Shown: positions 1 through 11,300 of the stretch, piece by piece
Layout of the letters: each line of letters starts with the position of its first letter
Numbering within the stretch: position 1 is the first letter of the stretch
From: Dialister hominis
GTDB taxonomy: Bacteria; Bacillota; Negativicutes; Veillonellales; Dialisteraceae
Assembly (NCBI RefSeq): GCF_007164725.1
Contig: NZ_AP019697.1
Coordinates: forward strand, 912,001 to 976,000
Direction: 5' to 3'
Length of the DNA: 64,000 nucleotides
Program-made: the position numbers and the translations under genes
The notes under the pieces: model-generated
Seen by the model: only the letters and a program-made list of their open reading frames with translations
Told to the model about the DNA's origin: nothing
Databases searched by the model: none

Positions 1-1356
1 TTCCTGGTTAGAATTGAAGACACAGACTTAAAGAGATCTACGAAAGAATCCGAAGAAAACATAAAGGATTCTCTGAAATGGCTGGGACTTAACTGGGATG
101 AAGGCATCGATGTGGGAGGAGACAATGGCCCATATAGACAGACTGAACGCCTCGATATTTACAATGCAGAAGTTAAGAAACTGATTGACGAAGGAAAAGC
201 CTACTACTGCTACTGCACAGAAGAAGAACTGGAAGAAAGCAGAAAAGAACAGATAGCAGCAGGCAAGACTCCGGTTTATGATGGACATTGCGAACATTTA
301 ACGCAGGAACAGATTGATCAGTATAAGGCTGAAGGTCGCAAACCGGTCGTCCGCCTGAAAGTCAGAAAAGATGGTGTGTTTGCATTTGATGATATGGTCA
401 GAGGCCATGTTGAGTTCCAGGCATCCGGAATCGGTGATTTCATCATTGTAAAATCCGATGGCATTCCGGTGTATAACTTCGCAGTAGTTATCGATGATGC
501 CAAGATGGGGATCACTCACGTTATCCGTGCTGAAGAACACCTTTCCAATACACCCAGACAGTTAGCTATTTATGAAGCGCTGGGTTATGAAGTTCCTAAG
601 TTTGGTCATATTTCTCTGATTCTGGGTGCTGACCATAAGAAGATGAGCAAGAGACATGGCGCTACCTCAGTGACTGAATATAGAAATATGGGATATCTTC
701 CGCAGGCTATGTTCAATTACCTGGCTTTGCTTGGATGGGCTCCGCAGGGAGAACAGGAAATTTTCTCAGTAGATGAATTAGTCAAGCAGTTCTCTATGAA
801 CCGTGTTTCCTCCAATGATGCTGTTTTTGATATTGAAAAGCTGAACTGGATTAATTTCCAGTATATGAAGCAGTTAACACCGGATCAGCTGCTGGAACTG
901 ACTCTGCCATTTATTGAAAAGGCAGGATACGTGCAGGAACCTATCGATGCTGATAAGAAAGAATGGCTCAAAGCAGTCGTGTGGTATGTACGTGATCATT
1001 TGTATTATGGTGCGCAGGCTCCGGAAAATGTTAAGGTTTTCTTTGAAGATCTCCCGGCGCTTCAGGATCCGGAGCTGCTTGCTGTCATGAAGGCTGAAAC
1101 AAGTGCATTGATTATCAAATCCTTTGCAGAAGAACTGAAAAAGCTGGAATCCTTCGATGCTGATTCTATCAAGAGCTGTTTTACCCGCCTGATGAAGGAA
1201 ACAAAAGTCAAAGGAAAAGCTGCATTTGAACCAGTCAGAATTGCTTTGACAGGCGTTACCCATGGACCTGGCCTCTATGATATGATTGCATTATTTGGTA
1301 AAGAAAAGGCCGTCAAACTCTTAGAAGATGCTTTGGCGTATTGTTCTGACAATTAA
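1..1356 (+). CDS. gltX: Glutamyl-tRNA synthetase (5' end outside window)
   Basis: Class I aminoacyl-tRNA synthetase that charges tRNA-Glu with glutamate in the cytoplasm. The frame is open from base 1 and reads RIEDTDLKRST near its beginning, the segment that normally follows the HIGH motif, so the start codon and HIGH motif lie upstream of the window. The KMSKRHG signature is present near base 640, followed by the helical anticodon-binding half typical of the family. The first internal ATG at 112 is not the true start. The gene is followed by an 81-base gap and an unrelated transporter operon. Confidence 0.97.
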   Translation, partial: FLVRIEDTDLKRSTKESEENIKDSLKWLGLNWDEGIDVGGDNGPYRQTERLDIYNAEVKKLIDEGKAYYCYCTEEELEESRKEQIAAGKTPVYDGHCEHLTQEQIDQYKAEGRKPVVRLKVRKDGVFAFDDMVRGHVEFQASGIGDFIIVKSDGIPVYNFAVVIDDAKMGITHVIRAEEHLSNTPRQLAIYEALGYEVPKFGHISLILGADHKKMSKRHGATSVTEYRNMGYLPQAMFNYLALLGWAPQGEQEIFSVDELVKQFSMNRVSSNDAVFDIEKLNWINFQYMKQLTPDQLLELTLPFIEKAGYVQEPIDADKKEWLKAVVWYVRDHLYYGAQAPENVKVFFEDLPALQDPELLAVMKAETSALIIKSFAEELKKLESFDADSIKSCFTRLMKETKVKGKAAFEPVRIALTGVTHGPGLYDMIALFGKEKAVKLLEDALAYCSDN

Positions 1357-1437
1357 GAATTTGGCTAAATCTTAGCTGCCAATTATTGGTGTTGTTTATT
1401 GATGGTCAGATTTAGTCAGATATAAGGAGAAGTCTCG

Positions 1438-2076
1438 ATGGATTTTGAACTTATTGAGCATGCCCTTCCCATACTGCTTCTTGGAGCAGGTGTGACGATT
1501 GAAATCACAGCGGTCAGCGTTGCCATTGGTTTCTTTATTGGCTTGTTTGTGGGCATTGCCAGAATTTCCCAGATGAAAATTTTAAGAATTCTGGCCACTA
1601 TTTACGCTGACTGCATCAGAGGAACTCCTCTGCTGGTGCAAATCTTCCTTATATATTTTGCACTGCCAATTGTTACAGGGCACAGAGTTGAACCTTTTGC
1701 AGCTGCCGTTATTGCCTGCGGTATTAACAGCGGTGCTTATGTTTCTGAAATTTTCAGAGCAGGAATCCAGTCAATCGATATCGGTCAGACCGAAGCAGGA
1801 AGATCTTTGGGATTAACATGGTGGCAGACGATGTACTATGTAATACTGCCGCAGGCGGTCAGAAACATTCTGCCGCCGCTCGGTAATGAATTCATTGCGA
1901 TGCTGAAAGATTCTTCTTTGGTTTCAGTTATTGGATTTGAAGAATTGACAAGAAGAGGACAGTTAATTATTGCTCAGACGTATGGATCCTTTGAAATTTG
2001 GACAACCGTTGCAATTCTTTACCTCATTATGACATTAGCAATTTCTCGAGTAGTTGCCGCTTTGGAAAAGAGATAA
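1438..2076 (+). CDS. Polar amino acid ABC transporter permease
   Basis: Inner-membrane permease (212 aa) of the His/Glu/Gln/Arg/opine ABC importer family. It has several hydrophobic segments and the permease signature region around [21 protein letters not shown], which contacts the ATPase (EAA loop). The start is supported by AAGGAGA about 7 bases upstream. The ATPase gene begins 2 bases after the stop, so the two are one operon. No periplasmic solute-binding protein gene is nearby, so the substrate is supplied by a binding protein encoded elsewhere; the exact amino acid cannot be told from sequence. Confidence 0.93.
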   Translation: MDFELIEHALPILLLGAGVTIEITAVSVAIGFFIGLFVGIARISQMKILRILATIYADCIRGTPLLVQIFLIYFALPIVTGHRVEPFAAAVIACGINSGAYVSEIFRAGIQSIDIGQTEAGRSLGLTWWQTMYYVILPQAVRNILPPLGNEFIAMLKDSSLVSVIGFEELTRRGQLIIAQTYGSFEIWTTVAILYLIMTLAISRVVAALEKR

Positions 2077-2078
2077 TT

Positions 2079-2816
<738 letters not shown>

Positions 2817-2894
2817 ACAATCCTGCCATAATTTATTTTTATACCAAAGCCCAAATTTTTATAATATTTGGACAGCTATATTTCGGCTTTTAGA

Positions 2895-2923
2895 TTGACG
2901 AAATTAAAAAATTATGGTATTGT
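2895..2923 (+). promoter_or_regulatory. Sigma-A type promoter of the cold-shock gene
   Basis: TTGACG at 2895-2900 and TATTGT at 2918-2923 are separated by 17 bases. This leaves a roughly 45-base leader before cspA, in a gap with no other gene. Confidence 0.6.
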
Positions 2924-2974
2924 TAAAACATGCTCAATCTGAGCAATGTAGTAATTTTTTTAGGAGGAATTTCC

Positions 2975-3175
2975 ATGAAAGGTACAGTTAAGTGGTTCAG
3001 TGCAGAAAAGGGCTATGGCTTTATTGAAAGAGAAGAAGGCGGAGATGTTTTTGTTCATTTCTCTGCTATTCAGTCCGATGGCTTCAAGACACTGAATGAA
3101 GGTCAGAAAGTTGATTTCGAAATTATTGATGGTGCAAGAGGACCGCAGGCTGCAAACGTAAAAGTTGAAGGCTGA
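2975..3175 (+). CDS. cspA: Cold-shock protein, CspA family
   Basis: Single cold-shock domain protein of 66 aa that binds single-stranded RNA and DNA and acts as an RNA chaperone. It shows RNP1-like KGYGFIE and RNP2-like VFVHFSAI motifs and the starting MKGTVKWF typical of the family. ATG 2975 follows a strong TAGGAGGA ribosome site; an ATG at 2930 in the same frame would add 15 unrelated residues. It is a monocistronic unit with its own promoter and a clear terminator. Which paralogue of the family it is cannot be resolved. Confidence 0.96.
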   Translation: MKGTVKWFSAEKGYGFIEREEGGDVFVHFSAIQSDGFKTLNEGQKVDFEIIDGARGPQAANVKVEG

Positions 3176-3217
3176 TCACTTACTGAAGCAATAGAGCGAA
3201 AGTTTCTGAATCAAAGA

Positions 3218-3255
3218 ATGGGAGTAAATCTTTAATGGATTTACTCCCATTTTTC
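3218..3255 (+). terminator. Intrinsic terminator after cspA
   Basis: A perfect 13-bp stem (3218-3230 with 3238-3250), loop TTTAATG, followed by a short T run. Confidence 0.85.
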
Positions 3256-3269
3256 ATTTGTTTCATAAA

Positions 3270-3714
3270 TATAAATTTAGGCTTATAGGACATTTCGTGT
3301 TGTTTTTATAGTCGATGAGCCCCGCGTTTATCGGGCTCCATCGGCATTTTAAGACTTTCAGTAATTCTTAAAGGGTGGACAAAACGTGTTGGTAAAAAGC
3401 CTCAAACCCCTGATAAATACAGGCTAAAATGGGATTTTATCTTTTCAGTGTGAATAATCTTCTGGAAAGATTATCGTTATGAAAAATAGATGCCCTTATT
3501 GTGTCTTTATCTGCTGCTGATGCGGAAAAGTGCGCATTTGAACACAAATCTGGAAGTGCTGAGAATATGGGCGCTTTTACGCTTCCAGCTAATTGTGATG
3601 AGATGGATTACAGTGCAGCTCGGGCGTATTTCAGTATGCCCCGTATTCTGCCCTTAATACAAGCATAATATAAATTTTTACCAACACGTTTTGTCCTATA
3701 ACCCTAAATTTATA
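3270..3714. mobile_element. Small terminal-inverted-repeat element (MITE-like)
   Basis: This 445-base stretch holds no gene. Its ends are imperfect inverted repeats of 33 bases (3270-3302 and 3682-3714, 4 mismatches). A third, internal copy of the repeat core at 3377-3398 is a perfect 22-base inverted match to 3675-3696. Inside, a tiny reading frame at 3479 starts MKNRCPYC, which looks like the zinc ribbon at the start of some transposases but stops at once. The whole looks like a non-autonomous or decayed transposable element. No target-site duplication is obvious, and the family is not identified. Confidence 0.6.
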
Positions 3715-3744
3715 GTATGCTAATTATGATTAAATAATTTTGAT

Positions 3745-3772
3745 TTGAAAAAAATTATAAATATCGTATAAT
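3745..3772 (+). promoter_or_regulatory. Promoter of hpf
   Basis: TTGAAA at 3745-3750 and TATAAT at 3767-3772 with a 16-base spacer, about 50 bases upstream of the hpf start. Confidence 0.6.
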
Positions 3773-3823
3773 AAATACATAAGGATAAGCAATTCAGCTT
3801 ATTAAGGAAAGGGGGATCTTATT

Positions 3824-4363
3824 ATGGAGTTAACAGTAAGAGGCAAAAATCTTGAGATCACCGATGCTTTACATACTTATGTAGAAAAGCATACGGGAAA
3901 GATTCAGAGGTACTTTGATAAACCCATTAAGATCAATGTTTTACTTCGCATTTCCAATATGACGAAAACTTGTGAAGTGACAGTGTTTGTTGATGGCGTA
4001 ATTCTTCGTGGTGTTGAAAAGTCTGACGATATGTACAAATCGATCGACCTTGTTTTTGACAAAGTTGAAAGACAGATTCATAAATATAAGACACGCCTGG
4101 CAAAGAAATTCAAAGAAAGAAACACGCTCAGCAAACAGTTTATGCAGGAAGAAGAAGCTGTACAGCCTGTATCTGAATCTGCTTTTGAAATTGTTAAGAC
4201 CAAACATTTCAACATTACCCCAATGTCTCCGGAAGAAGCAATTCTTCAGATGAATCTTTTAGGACATAGTTTCTTCATGTTCTTCAATTCCGAGACCGAA
4301 GGAATGGCTGTCGTTTATCGCAGAGATGACGGCAAGTATGGTCTGATTGACGCTAACAAATAA
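3824..4363 (+). CDS. hpf: Ribosome hibernation promoting factor, long form
   Basis: Cytoplasmic protein of 179 aa that dimerises 70S ribosomes into inactive 100S particles in stationary phase. The N-terminal ~100 residues form the S30AE/YfiA ribosome-binding domain, starting MELTVRGKNLEITDAL. The C-terminal ~55 residues (from about KTKHFNITPMSPEEAI) are the dimerisation domain found only in long HPF. AAGGAAAGGGGG precedes the start. The gene has its own promoter and terminator. Its position before secA is common in Firmicutes. Confidence 0.96.
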   Translation: MELTVRGKNLEITDALHTYVEKHTGKIQRYFDKPIKINVLLRISNMTKTCEVTVFVDGVILRGVEKSDDMYKSIDLVFDKVERQIHKYKTRLAKKFKERNTLSKQFMQEEEAVQPVSESAFEIVKTKHFNITPMSPEEAILQMNLLGHSFFMFFNSETEGMAVVYRRDDGKYGLIDANK

Positions 4364-4380
4364 ATTAGTAGAGATTAATG

Positions 4381-4411
4381 AAAAAGGGAGCGGAATATTC
4401 CGCTCCCTTTT
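4381..4411 (+). terminator. Intrinsic terminator after hpf
   Basis: GGGAGCGGA pairs with TCCGCTCCC (4386-4394 and 4399-4407), with A-rich and T-rich flanks. Confidence 0.85.
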
Positions 4412-4513
4412 GACTATATGGGGGTATTTTGATAAAATAAACAAGATGTACAGATGAATAGATATGCTGGAAGGATTAGATTCTTGAATCAATTTAAATA
4501 AGGAGCTGCTTCG

Positions 4514-6985
4514 ATGTTTGATAAGTTTTTTGACAGGTTGTTCAATGGTTCAAATGAGAAAGAGATCAAAAAGATCCGCAAGATCGTTGAACAGGAAATA
4601 AATCCTCTTGAAGGTTCAATGAAGAAACTTAGCGATTCCTCGTTGGCAAACAAAACAAATGAATTTAAGGCAAGACTGGCGAAAGGGGAAACTCTTGATG
4701 ATATCCTGCCGGAAGCTTTTGCTGTAATACGAGAAGCATCCCGCCGTGTACTTGGCATGCGTCACTTTGATGTGCAGCTGATTGGCGGTATTATCCTCCA
4801 CAAGGGAAATATTGCTGAAATGTGCACCGGCGAAGGCAAGACCTTGGTTGCAACTGCTCCGGTATATTTGAACGCTCTGGAAGGAAAGGGCGTACACGTC
4901 ATCACTGTCAACGATTATCTTGCTAAGCGTGATAGTGAATGGATGGGCCAGGTTTATAAATTCTTAGGACTTACTGTAGGACTGATTGTACATGATCTTG
5001 ATTTCAACCAGAGAAAGATTGCCTACAACTCAGATATTACCTACGGGACAAACAATGAATTTGGCTTTGATTATCTTAGAGATAATATGGTCACATCATT
5101 GGATCAGATGATACAGCGTCCGCTGCATTTCTGCCTGATCGATGAAGTCGACTCCATTCTGATTGATGAAGCACGTACACCATTGATCATTTCCGGACCG
5201 GGACAGAAATCTACGGATAATTACTACGTAATGGCAAAACTTGTCCCGCAGCTGAAGAAGGATGAAGATTACACAATTGATGAAAAGCAGAAAACTGTTG
5301 CACCGACTGAAGCCGGTGTTGCAAAGATGGAAAAACTGCTTCATGTAGATAATCTTTATGACGCAGAAAATCTGGAATTAAACCATCTCTTCGTTCAGGC
5401 CCTGCGTGCGCAGGCCATGATGGAAAGAGACCGTGACTATGTCGTCAAGGATGGCGAAGTAGTTATTGTTGATGAATTTACCGGCCGACTGATGTATGGC
5501 CGTCGTTACTCTGATGGCCTCCATCAGGCTATTGAAGCAAAAGAGGGACTGGAAGTACAGCGTGAAAGCCAGACTCTGGCAACAATCACCTTCCAGAACT
5601 ACTTCAGAATGTATGCTAAGCTCGCCGGTATGACCGGTACTGCAAAAACGGAAGAACAGGAATTTATCAAGATTTACGGACTTCCTGTACTTCAGGTTCC
5701 AACCAATAAACCGATACTGCGTAAGGATCTCCCCGATGTTGTCTTCAAGACAAAAGCAGGGAAGTACAGAGCGGTTGTCAAGGAAGTTCAGCGCAGACAT
5801 CAGACCGGGCAGCCAATGCTTATTGGTACAACGTCGATCGAACAGTCCGAAGAACTCTCACATCTTTTGACCCAGGCAGGCATTGTCCACAGTGTACTGA
5901 ATGCTAAATATCATGAACGTGAAGCAATGATTGTCGCTCAGGCAGGCCAGAAGGGGCAGGTTACCATCGCAACGAATATGGCAGGCCGTGGTACGGATAT
6001 CCAGCTTGGCGAAGGTGTTGCTGAACTTGGCGGACTTGCGATTATTGGTACTGAACGTCATGAAAGCCGAAGAATTGATAATCAGCTTCGCGGACGTGCC
6101 GGCAGACAGGGCGATCCGGGTTCAAGCCAGTTCTTCCTTTCGCTGGAAGATGATCTTCTCAGAATCTTCGGTGGCGATAATATAAAGAAATTCATGGAAA
6201 AGATGGGCCTTGATGATGATGAACCGATCAACAGCAAGATGGTTTCAAATGCTATCCAGAAGGCCCAGAAACGTGTAGAAGCTCGTAACTTTGATATACG
6301 TAAGTACGTTCTCGAATACGACGATGTCATGAACCAGCAGCGTAAGGTCGTCTATGAACAGAGAAGAAGAATCCTTGAGGGCGAAAACATGAAGGACCAG
6401 ATCCTGAACATGGTCGACACAATCATTGAAAAAGGAATGGAAATTTACGCTGATCCCAAATTATATCCGGAAGAATGGGATTTTGCCGGCCTTCTGAAGT
6501 ATAGTGAAAAGTACTTCCTCTCACCGGGTGAACTTACGGTAGAACAGCTTGAAGAAATGAGCCGTGAAGAAGTAGAAGACAAACTGAAAACATGCGCTCA
6601 TGAAACATATGACTCCAGAGAAAAATCCATTGGATCTCCTATGATGAGAGAACTCGAAAAGGCTGTCATGCTTAAAGTTGTCGATTCCAAATGGATGGAA
6701 CATCTCGATGATATGGACATGCTCAAGGAAGGCATCGGCCTGCGTTCCTATGGTCAAAGAAATCCGATCGTAGAATACAAAGTTGAAGCTTATGACATCT
6801 TTGAGGAAATGCAGCAGGCTATGATGGAGACAATCATTCTCTATCTGTATCACATTCAGATCAGATTTGCTGAAGAGCCTCCGGCTGAAGCTGTAGAACA
6901 GGATGACCATTTGAAAGATGCAACACCTCATTATGTCAATGAAGATTCATCCTATACAGACAATGAAAATGCCAGCAAGAATTAA
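4514..6985 (+). CDS. secA: Preprotein translocase ATPase SecA
   Basis: The motor (823 aa) that pushes unfolded secretory proteins through SecYEG at the inner membrane. It has Walker A GEGKT, a [13 protein letters not shown] Walker B segment, the preprotein cross-linking domain, the [10 protein letters not shown] and RGRAGRQGD helicase motifs of the second nucleotide-binding fold, and the helical scaffold domain. ATG 4514 follows AAGGAG. The C-terminus ends in an acidic, Asn-rich tail without the usual Cys-x-Cys...His-Cys zinc motif that contacts SecB and lipids. That motif is also missing from some other bacterial SecA proteins. Confidence 0.98.
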   Translation: MFDKFFDRLFNGSNEKEIKKIRKIVEQEINPLEGSMKKLSDSSLANKTNEFKARLAKGETLDDILPEAFAVIREASRRVLGMRHFDVQLIGGIILHKGNIAEMCTGEGKTLVATAPVYLNALEGKGVHVITVNDYLAKRDSEWMGQVYKFLGLTVGLIVHDLDFNQRKIAYNSDITYGTNNEFGFDYLRDNMVTSLDQMIQRPLHFCLIDEVDSILIDEARTPLIISGPGQKSTDNYYVMAKLVPQLKKDEDYTIDEKQKTVAPTEAGVAKMEKLLHVDNLYDAENLELNHLFVQALRAQAMMERDRDYVVKDGEVVIVDEFTGRLMYGRRYSDGLHQAIEAKEGLEVQRESQTLATITFQNYFRMYAKLAGMTGTAKTEEQEFIKIYGLPVLQVPTNKPILRKDLPDVVFKTKAGKYRAVVKEVQRRHQTGQPMLIGTTSIEQSEELSHLLTQAGIVHSVLNAKYHEREAMIVAQAGQKGQVTIATNMAGRGTDIQLGEGVAELGGLAIIGTERHESRRIDNQLRGRAGRQGDPGSSQFFLSLEDDLLRIFGGDNIKKFMEKMGLDDDEPINSKMVSNAIQKAQKRVEARNFDIRKYVLEYDDVMNQQRKVVYEQRRRILEGENMKDQILNMVDTIIEKGMEIYADPKLYPEEWDFAGLLKYSEKYFLSPGELTVEQLEEMSREEVEDKLKTCAHETYDSREKSIGSPMMRELEKAVMLKVVDSKWMEHLDDMDMLKEGIGLRSYGQRNPIVEYKVEAYDIFEEMQQAMMETIILYLYHIQIRFAEEPPAEAVEQDDHLKDATPHYVNEDSSYTDNENASKN

Positions 6986-7044
6986 GTCACTTCACATATA
7001 AAGAATACCAAGCATTGAATAAAGAGAGAGAGATGATATATCAG

Positions 7045-8158
7045 ATGTTAGAAGATTTAAAGAAAACACTAACTGATTTACTGAGTCATGAGAGAGAAAT
7101 AAGGGATTCACTTTGACTTACCCAGACTGAAAGAACGAATCAAGAGTTATGACGTCCAGATGAGCGATCCGACATTCTGGAATGATGCTGACAAGGCCAG
7201 AGAAATTTCCCAGAAGGCGACAGAAGCAAAGGATGCTTATGAAACATATACAAATCTGTTTCAGCGTGCAGAAAGCTTGAAGGATATCCTTGACCTGGCA
7301 ATCGAAGAAGATGACCAGGAAATGGAGCCTGAAATTGCAGAAGAATTAGCCGAGGTCAAGGCAATCCTTGATAAAAAGGAAATAGAACTTCTTCTGAGCG
7401 GCCAGTATGACAAGAATAATGCCATTATCACGTTCCATGCCGGTGCTGGCGGTACGGAAGCTCAGGACTGGACAGAGATGCTCATAAGAATGTATATCAA
7501 ATGGGCTGAATCAGAAGGCTTTACGATAGAAGAACTCAATATGCTCCCAGGCGATGAAGCTGGTATAAAGAGTGCGGAATATATGGTCAAGGGAGAGTAT
7601 GCTTACGGTTTCCTGAAATCCGAAAAAGGCGTTCATAGACTTGTCAGAATATCTCCGTTTGACGCTGCCAAACGCCGCCATACTTCATTCTCTGCTGTTG
7701 ATGTAATGCCGGAAATCAGCGATGATGTCCAGGTGGACCTGAATATGGCTGATGTCAGGGTCGATTACTATCGTTCAAGCGGTGCAGGCGGACAGCACAT
7801 TAATAAAACAAGTTCAGCTGTCCGTATGACACATATCCCTACCGGGATTGTGGCAGCCTGCCAAAACGAACGTTCACAGTTCCAGAATAAAGAGCAGTGC
7901 TTAAGACTCCTTCGCGCAAAGCTTTATGAACTAGAATTGAAAAAACGTGAAAACATGACAAAGGAAATTGAAGGCGAGCAGCAGTCGATTGAATGGGGCA
8001 GCCAGATTCGTTCCTATGTTTTCCAGCCGTACACACTGGTAAAAGATAACAGGACTGGTGTAGAAACAGGCAATATCCAGGGTGTCATGGACGGAGATCT
8101 GAATCCATTTATCGAAGGTTACCTGAAGATGAACAAGTTCAACTCCAAGGCACAGTAA
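7045..8158 (+). CDS. prfB: Peptide chain release factor 2 (programmed +1 frameshift)
   Basis: Release factor 2 (about 370 aa) recognises UGA and UAA stops. The first frame opens at ATG 7045 (MLEDLKKTL...) and reaches an in-frame TGA at 7114; the main frame continues as DLPRLKERIKSYDVQMSDPTFWND. Reading across CTT-TGA-C by a +1 shift joins them, the conserved autoregulation of prfB. The GGQ catalytic motif is in SSGAGGQHINKT. An ATG at 7033 is an alternative start in the same first frame; neither has a strong ribosome site. A gene starting at ATG 7160 would lack the N-terminal domain. The next gene begins 12 bases downstream. Confidence 0.95.
7101..7117 (+). promoter_or_regulatory. prfB +1 frameshift site
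   Basis: AAGGGA, acting as an internal Shine-Dalgarno, lies a few bases before CTTTGAC. Slow termination at the UGA by scarce RF2 favours the +1 slip at CTT, so RF2 controls its own synthesis. Confidence 0.9.
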
Positions 8159-8170
8159 AAGGTGGAAATA

Positions 8171-10207
8171 ATGAAAGCTATGCATAGTGGTTTTGTTAAG
8201 GTTTTAACAGTTTTAATATGCATTGGTGCAATTGCTGCAGGGATGATCTCCCTGCAGCGTAATCATGTAGAAACTGCTGCAAGAACCGTAGAAATGGTTT
8301 ATGATTACAATAATATTATCGACAGCGCATCTGTGGAGAAAAAAACACCGGATGAGCTTTTTTCGCTTTATAAGCAAAGTGGGATAACCTCTCTGGCAGT
8401 GTATGATGAAACTCCGGAAAAATTGGTTAATCATAACTATTTGAAGGTTTACCGTGGTTCTGATTTTGCTTTTAGAAATCCTTCTGAAGCAGGCAGGATC
8501 GATAAAGATAAGATTTACATTCAGCAGGGTTCAGAAGATAACAGCGCCGAATATTTCGGCGAAGTAAAAGAGCACCTGAATGCACTTCTTCGTCCTGAAG
8601 ACTTAGAAGAACATCAAATTGCAGGCACCGATACACTTGAAGTGAACGGAGCATATGATAAATTTATGACGATGCCTCTTGGCATATTCAAGCAATCCAT
8701 CAAAAATGCGGCTGCAAAAGGATTCTATGTAGTAGTAAGACCATCCAATATCCCGCATGTAACACAAGATGATGTTCAGCTGTTCTTGGATGCTGTATCG
8801 TCTTCGGATAAAGTGAGTGCTGTTATATTCCAGGGAAAGGAAGCGTTGGGATATAAAAGCCAGCTTAAATATCTTGCCGGCGGGCTCCAGAAACTTAAAA
8901 TCCCCGTTGTTCTTATAGAGGCTCAGAATCAGCTCGGCTTTGAACGCCAGGATGGTATTTTGGATCTTGCAAGATATATGGACTATGATGTCGTCCGTCT
9001 GTATGCCATGTCAAAAGATGAACTGATTAAAATCAGTCCGGATGAAGCTGCATCCAGATTCTATATTTCTGATATTGAACGAAATATAAGGATGAATCTT
9101 TTCCCGTCTTACAAGTTTGCTGCTGATGGCAAGACCTTGTCTGAGACGAATGCAGAATATATTTCTGATGTCAAGCAGAGGCTTGAAGAACATGGTTTCT
9201 CGGTAGGGAAGGCTTCCATCATGGAACCATATTTCCCTAATTCCATAGTACGCGCTATTGCTATGGCAGGTGCTGCATCATTATGCGTACTTGCATTTGT
9301 TCTGATATTCCCTGCCGCATTTAAATTCGGATATGTGATTGAAATCGCTGTGCTCCTACTTACACAGGGCTTATTCTGGCTGACGCATTCCGTCCTGCCT
9401 TTGCAGATGCTTGCCCTTGGATGTGCCGTCTGCACTCCGGTAGTTGTTGTGTCTTTATTCCTTGAATATTGCATCAAGCAGAAGAACAAAGCTTTCTCCG
9501 AAATCGGCTGGGGCAGACTCTTCGTGGAATCCGTCGCTATTCTGTGGATTGCAGGAATTCTTTCCCTTATCGGCGCCCTGTTTATCAGCGGCCTTCTCGG
9601 GGACATCAGATTCTTGCTGGAGATGCAGATTTTCAGAGGTGTAAAAGTAACCTTTTTGCTCCCTATTATCCTGGTATCCATTATCTATATTCAAAAATTC
9701 CCTTTCTTCGGACATGTAGTTGCATCAGACAGAGATTTCGTTCAGTTTGTCAAGAAATTCTGCTCTGTACAGATAAAGCTGGGATTATTGGCCGGGCTTG
9801 GGATTCTTGCAATTGTCGGGTATGTCTTTATAGGCCGCAGCGGTAATAATGGGGCTCCTATACCTGCTTTTGAAATTGCCTTAAGACGTTTCCTGGAAGA
9901 TACCATGTATGCCCGTCCAAGAGAAAAAGAGTTCTTGTTCGGACACCCCGCCATCCTGCTGTCTTTGGCTGCATTATATAGGAAATGGCCGCAGATCCTG
10001 CATTATCTCTTAATTCTTGCGGTAACGATAGGGCAGGGATCCATGGTCGAAACCTTCGCGCATATGCGCAGCCCCTTTATCCTGAGCTTTATCAGGGGAC
10101 TGGATGGTCTGGCCGCTGGTACGCTGTCCATGGTTGCAGCACTTTTGGGTGTAATGATTCTGGCACGAATTACTAAGTTTTTTGGAGAACGATATGGCAA
10201 ATTATAA
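8171..10207 (+). CDS. DUF5693-type multi-pass membrane protein
   Basis: A 678-aa protein with one N-terminal membrane segment (about residues 8-26), a large outside domain of roughly 320 residues, then about eight hydrophobic segments in the C-terminal half. I recognise it as the DUF5693-like family that accompanies csaB in Firmicutes; the function is not established. ATG 8171 has AAAGGTGG 6 bases upstream; a GTG 9 bases earlier is possible. The end overlaps csaB by 14 bases, so the two are translationally coupled, which suggests a role in cell-envelope polymer handling. Confidence 0.75.
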   Translation: MKAMHSGFVKVLTVLICIGAIAAGMISLQRNHVETAARTVEMVYDYNNIIDSASVEKKTPDELFSLYKQSGITSLAVYDETPEKLVNHNYLKVYRGSDFAFRNPSEAGRIDKDKIYIQQGSEDNSAEYFGEVKEHLNALLRPEDLEEHQIAGTDTLEVNGAYDKFMTMPLGIFKQSIKNAAAKGFYVVVRPSNIPHVTQDDVQLFLDAVSSSDKVSAVIFQGKEALGYKSQLKYLAGGLQKLKIPVVLIEAQNQLGFERQDGILDLARYMDYDVVRLYAMSKDELIKISPDEAASRFYISDIERNIRMNLFPSYKFAADGKTLSETNAEYISDVKQRLEEHGFSVGKASIMEPYFPNSIVRAIAMAGAASLCVLAFVLIFPAAFKFGYVIEIAVLLLTQGLFWLTHSVLPLQMLALGCAVCTPVVVVSLFLEYCIKQKNKAFSEIGWGRLFVESVAILWIAGILSLIGALFISGLLGDIRFLLEMQIFRGVKVTFLLPIILVSIIYIQKFPFFGHVVASDRDFVQFVKKFCSVQIKLGLLAGLGILAIVGYVFIGRSGNNGAPIPAFEIALRRFLEDTMYARPREKEFLFGHPAILLSLAALYRKWPQILHYLLILAVTIGQGSMVETFAHMRSPFILSFIRGLDGLAAGTLSMVAALLGVMILARITKFFGERYGKL

Positions 10208-11300
10208 AATCGTAATCTCTGGCTATTATGGTTTTAATAACGCCGGTGACGAAGCCATGCTGTCAGCCATAATACAGTCACTTAGAAGTACTTTTGATAC
10301 TCCGGAGATTACTGTTATTTCTGGTTCTCCAGCCAAGACATCCTGGATTTTTGATGTTAAGGCAATTCCGCGCTTCGGCATGCTTCCTATCATAAAAAGT
10401 ATATTCCGTTCTGATCTCATCATAAGCGGAGGCGGAAGCCTCCTGCAGGATGTGACCAGCTGGAAAAGCATGATTTATTATTTATCCATCATTACGCTGG
10501 GCGTTTTATTCAGGAAACGGGTCTTCCTTTATTCACAGGGGATAGGACCGGTCAGATACCGTGTAATCAGAATTGTACTGAAACATGTCCTTAACCATGT
10601 GGATGTTATAACGGTCAGGGATAAGGAATCAAAAGGTTTTCTTGAAAGACTGGGTGTCAAACGCAGGATATATACAACGGCAGATGCCGTCCTTTCACTG
10701 CATCCCCCGAAGCTGGAACCTGGAAGAGCAATTCTTGATGCAGAAGGGATTCCCGCCGATAAGAAAATCATTGGCGTTGCCATCAGACGCTGGGAGAAAA
10801 AGTATTCCTGGACAAATGATTTGATTTCCTACATTAATAAGATTGCTTCGTTGAAAGATTATGCTGTTGTCTTTATACCGATGCAGTCACCTGATGACAG
10901 AGTGGCTTCCGAAGAAATAGCAGGAAATCTTGCTAAGGAAAATATTTTCCGTCTGCAGGGCGGATATACTCTGGACGAATTAATTTCTATTATCGGCAAT
11001 TGTAATCTGATTGTTGGAATGAGACTGCATGCCTTGATCTTTTCTGCACTGATGAGGGTTCCTTTTATAGGGATTTCCTATGACCCTAAAATAGATAACT
11101 TTTTGAGTTTGATTGGTCTTGAACCGGGTGCTTCTGTGCAACATCTGGATGCAGAAAAGTTGTATAATAAGACATGTCACATCCTTGAACACGGAATGCC
11201 TCCTAAGGTATGGGATTCTGTTCAAGATCTTCAACATTATGCAGGTGAAAATGCTAATATTCTGAGACGCTTTGTTGAAACAAAGGAGGAAACCAGATGA
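10194..11300 (+). CDS. csaB: Polysaccharide pyruvyl transferase
   Basis: Enzyme of 368 aa that adds a ketal pyruvate from phosphoenolpyruvate to a cell-envelope polysaccharide; in Gram-positive relatives this creates the ligand for SLH domains. It shows the family start YGFNNAGDEAML, the glycine-rich IISGGGSLLQD and the C-terminal VGMRLHALIFSAL. ATG 10194 has GGAG 6 bases upstream. The reading frame overlaps both neighbours (ATGA overlap with the transketolase gene). In Negativicutes SLH-bearing OmpM attaches to polyamine-modified peptidoglycan, so the true acceptor here is open. Confidence 0.88.
   Translation: MANYKIVISGYYGFNNAGDEAMLSAIIQSLRSTFDTPEITVISGSPAKTSWIFDVKAIPRFGMLPIIKSIFRSDLIISGGGSLLQDVTSWKSMIYYLSIITLGVLFRKRVFLYSQGIGPVRYRVIRIVLKHVLNHVDVITVRDKESKGFLERLGVKRRIYTTADAVLSLHPPKLEPGRAILDAEGIPADKKIIGVAIRRWEKKYSWTNDLISYINKIASLKDYAVVFIPMQSPDDRVASEEIAGNLAKENIFRLQGGYTLDELISIIGNCNLIVGMRLHALIFSALMRVPFIGISYDPKIDNFLSLIGLEPGASVQHLDAEKLYNKTCHILEHGMPPKVWDSVQDLQHYAGENANILRRFVETKEETR

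Noticed and set aside
3479-3520. Coding gene starting MKNRCPYC in the gap before hpf
   Set aside because: Stops after 13 codons; can only be a relic.
7160-8158. prfB starting at ATG 7160
   Set aside because: Would lack the N-terminal domain; the frameshift arrangement upstream is clear.
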